DNA of 64,000 nt from Acinetobacter sp. MB5 (GCF_003261585.1 NZ_POVU01000001.1:186001-250000), one strand, 5' to 3'; positions 54,501 through 63,088 are shown, counted from the stretch's first letter. The notes: generated by a model not told the origin, from the letters alone. A program made the numbers and translations.

Positions 54501-56035
54501 ATTGCAGTATCTTTCTGAATAGCATTCAGTTTTTCATATTTACTTGTTAACTCATCAACAGATTTTCCTTGTGTCTCCAAAACTTTTGGAACATCTTTGG
54601 TATTGTCTTTGAGCAATAAATAAGATGCTGCAACTGCCGCTACAGTTAGCCCTAAACCGACAGGTCCACCGAGCAGACCTAATAAACCTACTCCAGTACG
54701 AACACTGGCAGCTTGCGCCACATTGTTGGCACTGGTGGCAACAGTCAAACGCTCAGTTGCAGTAGTTTGTGCAGTACGGGCGGCAACATACTCGGCAGAT
54801 CCTGCCACTGTAGTTGAAGCCAAACGTTGTTCTAACACAGTCAGTTCAGCAGTCATACTGGCTTGAACCTGCTGTAATTCCGCCATACGTGCCAATGTTG
54901 CATTTCGCCCTTGATCTGTAATTTGGCTGCGTAGACGTTGCACTTCTAAAGCTTTTTCAGCATTGGTTTGTGCAATACTAGATTCAACCCGCTGAATTTC
55001 TGAAGCAATCACCTGACGATCTGCAGCCACTTTTGCCTCAGCATTCGCAACAGCCGCACGTGCAGCAGACATTTCCGCATTTGCCGCATTGAGTTCTGCG
55101 GTTGCTTTACGCTGTGCGGTTAAAATCGCTGCTTCTTCTGCCTGAATATCTGCAACAATCGCTGTGATTTTGCTATAAATCCCTGCAACATATTTTGCAG
55201 TTGCAGGTACAGCTGCACCAACCAGATATGCGCCCAGTACGGTTGCCACAGCTTTGACCTCATCCATGTGGGTCACAACTTCTTTCAAGGCTGGCACTGC
55301 AACATTGACCAGTTCCGCTTCAAACCCCTGCCACTGTAAATCTAGAATTTGCAGGTTTTCTTTGGCTAAAGCCAAGTTTTTCACCATGTCATCTGACATG
55401 ATTTTTCCTGCTTGTTGGGCTACATCCCCCCATTTTTGGAATCCTTTACCGCCATTTTCAAGCAATGGAATTAACAATGAAGAATCTGAAATGATCGACT
55501 CCATATAGAATTTCATATCATTGGTTGAAGCCCCTGCTTTTTCCAATGAGTTATAAAAAAGCTGTAATGCTTCTGGCCCAGATAGTTTTTGGAACTGGTC
55601 AATGGTGACTCCGACACGTGGCCCAATATCATTAAAGAAGTCAGCAAGTGGCCCACCACCTGTACGCTGAAAGTCGCCAATACGGTCTTGCATATCTTTC
55701 ATTTTGTCAGCAAAAGATTCCATCGAAATGCCTGCCGTATCTGCACCGACTGCGTAATATTGGAACTGCTGAATAGAAGCATTGGAGAGCTTGGCAAATT
55801 TCTGAATGTCATTGCCTGCATCAACAAATTTTTCGGCAAATGCCATCACACTCGCCACCGATAAGCCTGCGGCAACTGCACCCAATGCTTTGACTGCAAA
55901 GGATGCTGCATCAAATGACTTGGCAATTTTCTTTGTAGAATCTTCTGCCTGACGCTCTGCCCGTTCTAGAGGCTCAGTAAATGAGCTAATGCGAGTCACA
56001 AGATCAAGGGTTAAACGACCGAGAGATGCAGCCAT
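51506..56035 (-). CDS. Tape measure protein with transglycosylase domain
   Basis: A 1509-aa tail length regulator. After the N-terminal SLGRLTLDLVTRISSFTEPL comes a hydrophobic segment and long Ala/Gln/Glu coiled coils (about 330-450 and 940-1220). An SLT-type lysozyme domain (about 755-860) has catalytic Glu in TGLIATESGG and the GAKGFLQTTQG and AIMAYNGGTGGV motifs. A Gly-rich C-terminal part follows. I start at ATG 56035, with GAGGAAAG in front. At about 1.5 angstrom per residue, the tail would be near 220 nm (inference). Confidence 0.9.
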   Translation of the reverse strand: MAASLGRLTLDLVTRISSFTEPLERAERQAEDSTKKIAKSFDAASFAVKALGAVAAGLSVASVMAFAEKFVDAGNDIQKFAKLSNASIQQFQYYAVGADTAGISMESFADKMKDMQDRIGDFQRTGGGPLADFFNDIGPRVGVTIDQFQKLSGPEALQLFYNSLEKAGASTNDMKFYMESIISDSSLLIPLLENGGKGFQKWGDVAQQAGKIMSDDMVKNLALAKENLQILDLQWQGFEAELVNVAVPALKEVVTHMDEVKAVATVLGAYLVGAAVPATAKYVAGIYSKITAIVADIQAEEAAILTAQRKATAELNAANAEMSAARAAVANAEAKVAADRQVIASEIQRVESSIAQTNAEKALEVQRLRSQITDQGRNATLARMAELQQVQASMTAELTVLEQRLASTTVAGSAEYVAARTAQTTATERLTVATSANNVAQAASVRTGVGLLGLLGGPVGLGLTVAAVAASYLLLKDNTKDVPKVLETQGKSVDELTSKYEKLNAIQKDTAIRQLTKDVKELGEKYSFAYSELDAYLGYLEDSGRISEKVSQQVQKQFKQYSQGKITAVQFYEAVKSINGVSDEQVEKIGNLTSKHDAAKTAYQKEKDVLNQLNQKNDEAAKKQQQHADATNNAAKAYANLTQKQMEYIRGVDKDLARQKYIQNQVNNNGMSLDMANHFADAREAAGLGFSGSKKDVMPDSVRQATIKSWDAKNYTYSDSDRKKIAGAAVLVATHSLEDIAKNKGLPSGLLTGLIATESGGKNATSPTGAKGFLQTTQGFRDTYSLTVADNTKNPGKVAAAAAEDLAKNYKKYGNWLDAIMAYNGGTGGVDALRAGRISDQVTAQGGYQKINGVGYLSPAKAKEMQGHANSVLKYMAGANGQSTVDQSILMPTQADLLAQQATLAEAQKALDDKKLEINKKYYTQEQQLAQDNQDAIEAINSTLTGSDQTNALAKQAALYQSQLKTLNAQEKDEYNQLHSFETDRITQLQNEYAVKKQLAEADLSKTPTQRKDAAAALDRQMQTEIEAVKREEAQQILSAKQVSMDSITFMKQQYAFERDEISKNTQLSKAAREAILTAKDSEFQHNLKNAELEREATLLAAQEGLLTVQDYAKRQHDYEIAMIDQTAGYDKAVAEQLKAYKEQLYRKALDEQFNEAKQKWEELKKTLGLNFGKPFGQGGDNPAMPEQGAKLADYATVKEGENSARSASYANQSDAEAKLEELRKAGLLTSEQDYQTQLNDIIQKGLDERNRISEEANITRQAIDQKYALAQTQLWLDQGTTATTAMLDMLEAAGDKQSGVYKALFATQQAFAIATATMNAWQAYTSAFADPTAMTPMQKIAGATAVFAAITPAIAAISSIDAAFADGGHVRGAGTETSDSIPAWLSNNEYVFKASTVKSLGVGTLDYINQTGKLPVFRADGGLVGFDASTSQSKIASALTESSSTNQGANITINNTSGAQVNAQQNSDGSISIDVVDQMIKRSWQQLGNANSRESKSLARNTTARRNR

Positions 56036-56139
56036 ATTACTTTCCTCTAGATAATAAAAAACCCCGCTGGGCGGGGCTTCTATCAAAATAACTTATTGCT
56101 TAATTGCTAATAAAAACCACCCGAAGGTGGCTTTTATTT

Positions 56140-56559
56140 TTAATTTCGTGGCGCTGGGCTCAGCATTAATGGTCTTTCTTTACTCATGTCAGCAAGGTTT
56201 GAAGAAACTCGCCCGCAATTTGGCTGATTTGTATCAATAACCTGCGTACCTTCAACACGATACCCAATACGACCAAAAATAAACGCTTGGTTTAACTGAG
56301 TAATCACAACATCGGTTAAGGCAACAGAACACTTATTTTTCTCAATAGCACGGTCAATTGCCGTTTTCATATTTGGAATACCAAGTGGAACAACTACAAC
56401 AGGTGCAGTATCTTCGCCTTGAACTCGTTCACCTTTTACAAAACCACTTGAAACCAAGTTATAATTTTTTGTACTTGCCATTGTTAAATCAGCTACACGC
56501 ATTGTACAACCGCCCAAAAATAATGAGGCAATCGCGGCAGCAGTAATAAGTTTCTTCAT
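56140..56559 (-). CDS. Small phage lipoprotein in the tail module
   Basis: A 139-aa lipoprotein with signal MKKLITAAAIASLFLGGC (lipobox LGGC). The mature part has two further Cys and a beta-rich fold. It sits between the tape measure and the tail chaperone, where no lipoprotein is needed for assembly. Its own stop and start regions leave 104 bp to the tape measure and 105 bp to the chaperone. Phage lipoproteins of this size often block superinfection (Cor/Llp type), but no direct match is seen. Confidence 0.75.
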   Translation of the reverse strand: MKKLITAAAIASLFLGGCTMRVADLTMASTKNYNLVSSGFVKGERVQGEDTAPVVVVPLGIPNMKTAIDRAIEKNKCSVALTDVVITQLNQAFIFGRIGYRVEGTQVIDTNQPNCGRVSSNLADMSKERPLMLSPAPRN

Positions 56560-56664
56560 TTTTAATCTCTTACTGACATGAGATTACAATATAATCAACT
56601 TACATAAAGTAACGCAAATTTAAATTTATACCACACAATAAAAAAACCACCCGAAGATGGCATT

Positions 56665-57323
56665 TTATTTTGATTCTTCCTTCTCCACTGTCCCCATCAA
56701 ATAAGCCGTCAAAGCATCATCATCAAATTCCTGATCATCATTGGCAGCCCGTTTTTCAGCGCCTTCATGTAGCATAAGATCAACAAGCTCAATATTTTTG
56801 ATGCCTTTCGATACCAAGAACGAATGATGCAACCGAGCAAGCTCCTGTTCTACTCTTCGACCGATGTTAAGGCTTCCGTATTTTCGGATGTAGACTGCCC
56901 AAATTTTGATTTCGTTGAACGAGAGTTCTTGGACTTCTTCGATGCTTTTGCCTGTTGCAATGGCGATTTCACAGAGGAGCTCGGTTTCTTCTGTGAGGTC
57001 GATGTCTTTCCCAATGAGTTTACATTGACAATCTCATTCCAGATTGCCTCTGCCAAATCATGACTAAAGGTTTGACGTACCTGATCTTCTGTAAATTGAA
57101 GATTACCTTCTTCATCACAAATTGAAGCCGCCAAAATTCCTGCTAAAGCTTCTTTCTGTTCACCAAAAGCCCGTAATTTTGCTACGGTGGTGTGATATGA
57201 ATACGGCTTGATGAATGTACTAAATTCAGCATCTTCACCATTAAATTTGATCGGAACCGTGACAGGTTGTGGCTTGGAAATTAATGCCCCTGCTTTGATT
57301 TGAGCAATATCAATCTTTTTCAT
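56665..57323 (-). CDS. Tail assembly chaperone GT-type fusion via -1 frameshift
   Basis: The 157-aa frame contains GGGAAAG at its codon-proper phase. A -1 slip there continues as GKDIDLTEETELLCEIAIAT and ends 56665, giving about 219 aa. The added part holds LSFNEIKIWAVYIRKYG, like the T half of lambda gpGT. Both products usually wrap the tape measure before tail tube polymerisation. The slip is inferred from the motif and the conserved extension. Confidence 0.8.
56850..57323 (-). CDS. Tail assembly chaperone, G-type product
   Basis: A 157-aa protein made without frameshift. Start MKKIDIAQIKAGALISKPQP is typical of tail chaperones. A compact helical domain runs to about residue 105, and the C-terminus is a Ser/Lys-rich tail (SQKKPSSSVKSPLQQ), which is what the G-frame usually reads as after the slip site. 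It is downstream of the tail tube gene in the usual order. Confidence 0.85.
   Translation of the reverse strand: MKKIDIAQIKAGALISKPQPVTVPIKFNGEDAEFSTFIKPYSYHTTVAKLRAFGEQKEALAGILAASICDEEGNLQFTEDQVRQTFSHDLAEAIWNEIVNVNSLGKTSTSQKKPSSSVKSPLQQAKASKKSKNSRSTKSKFGQSTSENTEALTSVEE
57006..57012 (-). other. Slippery heptamer GGGAAAG for -1 frameshift
   Basis: On the minus strand the codons read TTG GGA AAG; the heptamer G-GGA-AAG is in the exact phase for a -1 slip and is the same as in lambda G/GT. Confidence 0.8.
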
Positions 57324-57372
57324 GGTTTTGTCCTAAAAAGAAAGCCCCAATCAAGGGGCTAAAGGTTTGATC

Positions 57373-57840
57373 TTAGGTTGTCTTAGGAATAAATGTAGTA
57401 GCGCTTGAGCGCTGCATGGTCACGGAACAATTGACCAAGGTATCCGCATCAAATTTCCACACTGGGGTAGTAAATGACGCTGTATATTGCCACCACGTCC
57501 GATCTGTTGGGAGAGCATCTAATACACCACCCGTAACTGTTGGGACGGATTCTGAATCCGTCCCCCCCTGAATAATGGTTAATTCCTTTTTATTTGTTGC
57601 CCACTGAACAATCTGCAAGTGGCTTGCATTTTCTGTGTCAATGTCAAACCCTAGCGAACCATCACCAGGATCGGATAGACCAGGAAGATAGGTTTTAGTT
57701 TCCTCGTCATCTAGACAGGTTGTTTCGATTTTCCCTGCCGAATCTGAACCAGGATCAAATGTTTTTAAGCAGACAAGACGGATCAAGCTTGTACCGTCAA
57801 ATGCCCACCAACGAGAACCCTGAACTTTTAATTTTGCCAT
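57373..57840 (-). CDS. Major tail tube protein
   Basis: A 155-aa protein with an all-beta pattern and a short start MAKLKVQGSRWWAFDG. TKTYLPGLSDPGDGSLGFDID is typical of phage tail tube proteins with a beta-sandwich fold. It lies right upstream of the tail chaperone and downstream of the DUF3168 gene, the standard order in siphoviruses. Confidence 0.85.
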   Translation of the reverse strand: MAKLKVQGSRWWAFDGTSLIRLVCLKTFDPGSDSAGKIETTCLDDEETKTYLPGLSDPGDGSLGFDIDTENASHLQIVQWATNKKELTIIQGGTDSESVPTVTGGVLDALPTDRTWWQYTASFTTPVWKFDADTLVNCSVTMQRSSATTFIPKTT

Positions 57841-57905
57841 GAGAAATCACTCCTAATCAGGCATAAAAAAAGCGCCCATTCGGACGCATAACTAAAAAAT
57901 TTAAA

Positions 57906-58277
57906 CTATCGATTTACATGCCAACTCACATCAAAACTGTAATGCGGCATACCTGTCACTGGGTCCCGATCCTGATTGCCATAGCGAGTGACATAACACT
58001 CTGTCTCAATCGCATTTCGCACTGCTTTAGCAACATCACTGACCACATCATCATCCGTAGCATAGACATCAATCTGAACATCGACACGGTCACAACTTGG
58101 AGCCATGTCCAAATTGTTATACGGGTCACCACCGACAATCTGCCAAGTCACATACGGCGGCTGTGGATTATCAGGAGCAAGCCCGAAACTATACGCACGT
58201 AAAATGCCATTACTCTCAAGCAAGTCTGTCACGGCGATATTGGCTTTGAGTATCGGAAAAATAGGCAAATCGATCAT
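57906..58277 (-). CDS. DUF3168 tail completion/terminator protein
   Basis: A 123-aa protein of the gp17/DUF3168 type. The family pattern is seen in PPYVTWQIVGGDPYNNLD and DRVDVQIDVYATDDDVVSDVAKAVRNAI. It is thought to cap the tail or join tail to head. It is 2 bp after the HK97 gp10-like gene. Confidence 0.85.
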   Translation of the reverse strand: MIDLPIFPILKANIAVTDLLESNGILRAYSFGLAPDNPQPPYVTWQIVGGDPYNNLDMAPSCDRVDVQIDVYATDDDVVSDVAKAVRNAIETECYVTRYGNQDRDPVTGMPHYSFDVSWHVNR

Positions 58278-58279
58278 GA

Positions 58280-58738
58280 TCAGCCTCCTAAAACAATATT
58301 GATTTCAGCAGAAAACACCTGCACAAACTTGTCGGTAATCTGCCCCACATTTTTAGATAATGCAGGACGCATAAACGGTTGCGCTGCAATTTCACTGGTA
58401 CCAAACTCGATATAACGCCAGTAGGTGGTAATGCCACCCGGTAAACCTGATAACGCAGTTTTATCTGTGTATTTGTTCTGCGCTGCACCACCACGGATGC
58501 CAACACGCATAATGATTTCATCAGAATTACGGGTTTTACCTGTTTGGGTGACAATGTTTTTCCAAATCTTCTCTTTGGTAATCGGGTCATCCAGCGCTTT
58601 GGCATTTGCTCGAGCAGCATCACGGGCAATATTCATGGCTTGCCGTGCCGACTTTCGTGCAATTCGTTTAATGGTACTTTTCTTGCCAATGGCACGAAGT
58701 TTCTGCTGTAACTGCTCTAAACCTTGAATACGTGCCAT
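58280..58738 (-). CDS. HK97 gp10-family head-tail joining protein
   Basis: A 152-aa protein starting MARIQGLEQLQQKLRAIGKK, typical of HK97 gp10. Basic helices are followed by GGITTYWRYIEFGTSEIAAQPFMRPAL, the family signature (WRYIEFGT, PFMRPAL). I use ATG 58738; the 13 codons upstream overlap the neighbour and are very basic. Confidence 0.85.
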   Translation of the reverse strand: MARIQGLEQLQQKLRAIGKKSTIKRIARKSARQAMNIARDAARANAKALDDPITKEKIWKNIVTQTGKTRNSDEIIMRVGIRGGAAQNKYTDKTALSGLPGGITTYWRYIEFGTSEIAAQPFMRPALSKNVGQITDKFVQVFSAEINIVLGG

Positions 58739-58745
58739 AAGTCCC

Positions 58746-59102
58746 TCACGGATTCCACGCCTTTTCCCCTGTGGCAAGGTTCAAGGTCAAGTATTCACGG
58801 CGACTGTCAGGATCCGCCATCGGGTTACCATCAATACGGTAGTAATAACCCTCAAACTTTACCCGCATCGAGGAGGTAATCTGCTTGGCGGTTTGGCTAT
58901 ATCGAATCTTTGCCCGTGCCTGAATGGTACTTTGCGCTGCCTTGGCTGCAATCTGGTCTTTGGTTGATAGGTCTGTGACCTCTGCCCAAACAGTAGCAAG
59001 GTCTTTCCACTGACTGATTTGCTTGCCTGTTTTCGGGTCTTGCCCTGTCACGTTTTCTTGTTGAATGGTGATGCGGTGTTTTAAGTTGGATGCTTTCATC
59101 AA
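58746..59102 (-). CDS. Head-tail adaptor (phage head closure) protein
   Basis: A 118-aa protein of the gp16/HK97 gp7 head-closure type: LKHRITIQQENVTG start, WKDLATVWAEVTDLS, and ending RREYLTLNLATGEKAWNP. It plugs the connector after DNA packaging. Two Met codons in tandem leave a start choice of one residue. Confidence 0.85.
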   Translation of the reverse strand: MMKASNLKHRITIQQENVTGQDPKTGKQISQWKDLATVWAEVTDLSTKDQIAAKAAQSTIQARAKIRYSQTAKQITSSMRVKFEGYYYRIDGNPMADPDSRREYLTLNLATGEKAWNP

Positions 59103-59107
59103 TCACC

Positions 59108-59419
59108 TCAAACCACTGTCGGACTACGAAATGGAAAAAGTAAAGCCCGAACAGGTGGCGGCAAGTAATTGCCATCACTGGGCATATCCCCTTCAATATT
59201 GCGGTACTGGTCGTAATAACCACACAATAGCAAAACTGCCTGTGTCAATTGTGCGGGATAGCTCACAACACCCGTGTTGACATCTGCTTCAAATGTATCT
59301 GTCACATAAGAAAAAACCGCAGATTCTGCGGCTTGTCGGTAGGCATCCAAAAGGTCATTTTGATCATCCGAGTCATAGCGTAAATGCTGTTTGACCAGTT
59401 CCAAGGTAGTAATTGCCAT
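59108..59419 (-). CDS. Head-tail connector protein (HK97 gp6-like)
   Basis: A 103-aa all-helical protein: MAITTLELVKQHLRYDSDDQNDLLDAYRQAAE start, as in gp6-like connectors, and YPAQLTQAVLLLCGYYDQ. The start ATG 59419 overlaps the portal stop by one base; the 7 codons upstream lie in the portal frame's end and are not needed. Confidence 0.85.
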   Translation of the reverse strand: MAITTLELVKQHLRYDSDDQNDLLDAYRQAAESAVFSYVTDTFEADVNTGVVSYPAQLTQAVLLLCGYYDQYRNIEGDMPSDGNYLPPPVRALLFPFRSPTVV

Positions 59420-60858
59420 TATTTTGCTCCTTTTACGCACAACTTGAATGATTCATGGCTGAATTCACCCTGATGATCTTTTTCACAGTGCCAAAGTGAA
59501 CCTTTAAACGTTACAAAACTGCCTTTTTTATAGGTTTTTTCATCTGAAAATACGCCCTGATACAAACTTTCAAAGGACTTATTGGCATCAGACTGTGGTG
59601 CTGGCGTATTGGATGACCCTGTACTAAATGGATCATCTTTGGCATCACGTTTGGCCAATGCTTCCAGTGAGAAATTTTGCTGTTGAATCAGTGGAGAATC
59701 ACCACCTTTAACGGGCAAATAACCCAGTTTTTGCCGCGCTTCATTGGGTGAAAAGATTCCTGCGCCAATCCCTTCCTTGTAATAAGCAATCTTGCTCGAT
59801 GAGTCCATGCGAATCAGCACATCTAAATCAAGAAAGGCTTCGACACCCAAATCCACCAAGCCCAAACCATCATCTAGCAGGTTTTCACGTGCCTCGATAT
59901 ACACCTGCAAACAATCTGAATAATAGATTTCATTCAGATCAGAAACCTTGGTTGCGCCCTGCACATCAGTAATGCCAATTTTAAAAGGTGGGACATTGAA
60001 AGCGGTACAGACAATCCGAGCTGACATATTCAACTGCTCAACCAATTGGCTGTCAGTAGCTTTCATCCCAATACTGGTATATTTCGCCCCATCAGACAGT
60101 AGCCCAGTTTTACCTACATTGGCACCACCATAGTTGGTGTCCCATTTGGTTTTAATATCTTGGGCTTTATCTTTATCGACTGCACCAGGTACTTCAATCA
60201 CGCCACCCGGTCTTGAGCCATTCAGAAAGAAATTTTTAGAATTGCGTAAAATCGAGATGCCCTGCTCCGAAGCCAAAGCACATGCCATGATCGGGGTTAA
60301 ACCAATCAATGGGTGATACAGCGCATTAATACGGTCATGGATAATTTCAGAGGCAGGGATAATCACATTTTCAGTTTGTGTCAGCCGATCAGTGCTCAAC
60401 TGGTAAAATACATTACCGTGATCATCCACCAAGGTGGTGACCAAATCAGGGTTGAGAATTACAAGGCGATAAATTTCACCAAAGGCATCTTTCACCTTGA
60501 ATACATAAGTATTGCCACGCAAAAGTAAGCTTTGTGTCCACTGCTCATTAAATTGTTGCCAATTCTGGTAATGATTGGGCTTTTTAAAGACACGAACAAG
60601 CTGTTTTGGGGTCAACGCATCAACCAAAACACCCTGCTGTTTCTTCTTTAGTACAATCGGCATCTTGCCAATATCTTTGGAAATCAGCCCAATACAAGCA
60701 AATACAGCATAAAATGCGGTCATGTCTTCACGGGTAATTTCCTTATTTTGTTGCCAAGCGCCTGAGAATGGCTCTTGCACAAAAAAACTGTTCCAAGTTC
60801 CTGCATTTCGGGCAGTTTGGTAGCTTTTTCGTTTGAATAACTTCTCAAAAATGCCCAT
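59419..60858 (-). CDS. HK97-family portal protein with C-terminal carbohydrate-binding-like segment
   Basis: A 479-aa portal. Family motifs include FYAVFACIGLISKDIGKMPI near the start, LLLRGNTYVFKV, and FNVPPFKIGITD with SSKIAYYKEGIGAGIFSPNEARQKLGYLPV. After a low-complexity linker, residues about 434-479 (YKKGSFVTFKGSLWHCEKDH...) look like a CBM5/12-type module, which is not part of the usual portal. The module call is by pattern (YxKGxxVxxxGxxW). Confidence 0.88.
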   Translation of the reverse strand: MGIFEKLFKRKSYQTARNAGTWNSFFVQEPFSGAWQQNKEITREDMTAFYAVFACIGLISKDIGKMPIVLKKKQQGVLVDALTPKQLVRVFKKPNHYQNWQQFNEQWTQSLLLRGNTYVFKVKDAFGEIYRLVILNPDLVTTLVDDHGNVFYQLSTDRLTQTENVIIPASEIIHDRINALYHPLIGLTPIMACALASEQGISILRNSKNFFLNGSRPGGVIEVPGAVDKDKAQDIKTKWDTNYGGANVGKTGLLSDGAKYTSIGMKATDSQLVEQLNMSARIVCTAFNVPPFKIGITDVQGATKVSDLNEIYYSDCLQVYIEARENLLDDGLGLVDLGVEAFLDLDVLIRMDSSSKIAYYKEGIGAGIFSPNEARQKLGYLPVKGGDSPLIQQQNFSLEALAKRDAKDDPFSTGSSNTPAPQSDANKSFESLYQGVFSDEKTYKKGSFVTFKGSLWHCEKDHQGEFSHESFKLCVKGAK

Positions 60859-60869
60859 GTCTACCGCCT

Positions 60870-61037
60870 TTATTTACTTGGGATTTGTTCTTTTTCCACT
60901 TTAGAAGATGCTTTTTTAGGTTCATCACATGCCTTTGCAACCCCTGTTTTAACCAAAACATTGGCGGCAAAATCCTCAACATCTTTGACATCACCCACAT
61001 TGGCATCATGCATCGTCTTTAAATACTCAATTTTCAT
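60870..61037 (-). CDS. Small phage protein (55 aa)
   Basis: Translated by hand: MKIEYLKTMHDANVGDVKDV start, ending KVEKEQIPSK. It lies between capsid and portal (90 bp after the capsid stop), with an aspartate-rich start and a Lys-rich tail. Its position is that of a head decoration or connector accessory protein, but there is no recognised family. The charged tail KKASSKVEKEQ is typical of small phage ORFs. Confidence 0.6.
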   Translation of the reverse strand: MKIEYLKTMHDANVGDVKDVEDFAANVLVKTGVAKACDEPKKASSKVEKEQIPSK

Positions 61038-61127
61038 CGCTGCTCCCATAGCTCAACAATCAATTTTCATTGCTCAGATATGAAAACAGCCCCAAATCAG
61101 GAGCTGTTATTCATCAATTTACATGGC

Positions 61128-62450
61128 TTAGTACTGAATATAAGCACTGGCAATCGCACGGCGTTTTGCCCAAGTGATGAACTTTTCAACACGGATGGCA
61201 AACTCATTGTTCTGCCATAAGTTGTAAGTGGTTGTACCATCCACCAAGGTCGCCTGGTCGCTGTAGGACACATCCACACCGCCATCTTGAGCAACTAGAA
61301 TCTCACTCATTTTCACAAGCTCAATTTTGGTACCCACTGCTTGAGAGGTAATCACAGGAATACCCAACAAGCTACGGGCTGCACCTGAAAACGACATGCC
61401 AGTAAAGTAGGTATTTCCTAAAGCATCACGCAGCAAAGCCAATTGCATGGCACGGGTTTCAGACATTAGGAAATAGGCATTGTCTGTTGATAGGTTGGCT
61501 TCCACAAAAGTTGTGATTAGGGTCATTAAGTCCTTTTCATAGTCTGCTGCCGTTGTGCCTGAACTTGGTACAGCAGTAACACCATTTAAAATACCTGCTG
61601 GAATGACATCCGTGCCCGCATCTGCACCCAAGAATGTGCTATCGACCAGTTCAGCCGATGCAGCAATCAAATCATCCAAAACCAATTGATCAATCGCAGG
61701 GTCTGCACGGCGCAATAGCTCTTGGGTATAGACCGTAATCGCAGCAAGTTTATGCTCTTTGATTTCCACACTATCAAAAGTCGGGTTGGTGAGTGGTTTA
61801 GGCTGAGATTCACCTACCCATGCAGCCGTACCGCCTGTTTTCTGACCTTTGATTTTTACGTTAAAAGGCACTGAACGATAGCCCTTCAATTTGTCAAACA
61901 CAGTGGCATTGCGCAGCAGTTCGATAAAGTCCCCTGTATAAGTATTGGTTTCAACCAATGGCGCACCAAAGCCTGTATCTGTTGTGGTTCCTAGTGTTGC
62001 CTTTTCCACAAATTGAACCACACTTTCCCCATAACCCAAATTTTTAGCTGCTTGTACAGCCGTCACTGCGTTACCTTTCTTCACTTCATGGGCTGACAAC
62101 ATTTTTGCACGGACAAACTGAGCAAAACCAATACCTTTCGGCAAGGTTTCAATCACCGTGGCAGGTGCAGCAGGGTTTGGATCACCTTCAGCAGATTTTT
62201 TGGCTTGCTGAGGATTTTCACCTGCAACAGGTGTTGCGGTTTTGGCGGCTTGCTCAGCTTGTTTAATCATGTCTTGCACACGATCAATATTTTTTTGAAT
62301 TGTGGCAATTTCAGCATCAATTGCCTCAATCTGCTTCTCTTCATCATCATTTGGTGTTTGACCACCATCAAGTGCTTTAGTCACAATGACCTGTTTTTCT
62401 GCCTGCTTGGCAGCCAAAGCATCGAGAAGCTGTTTTAAATACTTATTCAT
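61128..62450 (-). CDS. HK97-fold major capsid protein
   Basis: A 440-aa protein. An N-terminal helical delta domain (about residues 1-110, coiled coil ANAxQxEAID-type) acts as internal scaffold and is removed by the protease. The mature HK97 fold includes FIELLRNATVFDKLKGYRSV, TAAWVGESQPKPLTNPTFDSVEIKEHKLAA and DDLIAASAELVDSTFLG. It overlaps the protease gene by 4 bp. Confidence 0.92.
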   Translation of the reverse strand: MNKYLKQLLDALAAKQAEKQVIVTKALDGGQTPNDDEEKQIEAIDAEIATIQKNIDRVQDMIKQAEQAAKTATPVAGENPQQAKKSAEGDPNPAAPATVIETLPKGIGFAQFVRAKMLSAHEVKKGNAVTAVQAAKNLGYGESVVQFVEKATLGTTTDTGFGAPLVETNTYTGDFIELLRNATVFDKLKGYRSVPFNVKIKGQKTGGTAAWVGESQPKPLTNPTFDSVEIKEHKLAAITVYTQELLRRADPAIDQLVLDDLIAASAELVDSTFLGADAGTDVIPAGILNGVTAVPSSGTTAADYEKDLMTLITTFVEANLSTDNAYFLMSETRAMQLALLRDALGNTYFTGMSFSGAARSLLGIPVITSQAVGTKIELVKMSEILVAQDGGVDVSYSDQATLVDGTTTYNLWQNNEFAIRVEKFITWAKRRAIASAYIQY

Positions 62451-63034
62451 AGTTTCACTCCGCCCTTCGTTGGGCTTGCTAATTTGACAACAACATGTTT
62501 TTGTTCAGATGCATCGCCATCTGGAACGTTCTGAGGTTTTTTGCCCAACGCGGCTTGATGTTCCTCAAATGCTTTGGAGAAATCTGCTTCGGATTCACGG
62601 TTGCAAGGGATTGTGACCAGTGACAGTTCATACCATTCCCACTTGTTAAACTGCACTCCACCGCCTTTGATCATTTCCGCTTCATCCCAATTCGGGATAA
62701 AACCAACCGATAGCCCTTTCACCAGTTTGTATTTCAGGGATTGAAAGGCTTTATCGACTTCCCGTTTTAAGTCGCCTTCTTCCTGAATCTCTGGAATGTG
62801 TATTTCGACTTCAATGCCTGCATCCGTGACTTTGGCACTGGTGACATGACCAACAGACTTGGTTGGGTCATGATGAAAAAGCAACGGCATGGGTAAGGAA
62901 AATGACGCACCTTTCGAGACCATAACGTCCTTTACACGGTCCTGATTCGGTGTGCTGGCAATCCCGCTAAATGTGCGTTTGGTTTCATCAAAATTCTTCA
63001 TTTCAAAGTCAAACGTTTTATGTAGAGCAGACAT
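62447..63034 (-). CDS. HK97-family prohead protease
   Basis: A 195-aa serine protease that processes the capsid. The family core is seen in SGIASTPNQDRVKDVMVSKGA, LFHHDPTKSVGHV (active His) and YKLVKGLSVGFIP (active Ser). I use ATG 63034 with GGAGGAGCC in front; the 18 codons upstream are hydrophobic and overlap nothing needed. Confidence 0.9.
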   Translation of the reverse strand: MSALHKTFDFEMKNFDETKRTFSGIASTPNQDRVKDVMVSKGASFSLPMPLLFHHDPTKSVGHVTSAKVTDAGIEVEIHIPEIQEEGDLKREVDKAFQSLKYKLVKGLSVGFIPNWDEAEMIKGGGVQFNKWEWYELSLVTIPCNRESEADFSKAFEEHQAALGKKPQNVPDGDASEQKHVVVKLASPTKGGVKL

Positions 63035-63088
63035 GGCTCCTCCAAAAATAAAAAAGCCCGCAAATGCGAGCTGTACAAACTGGATCAA

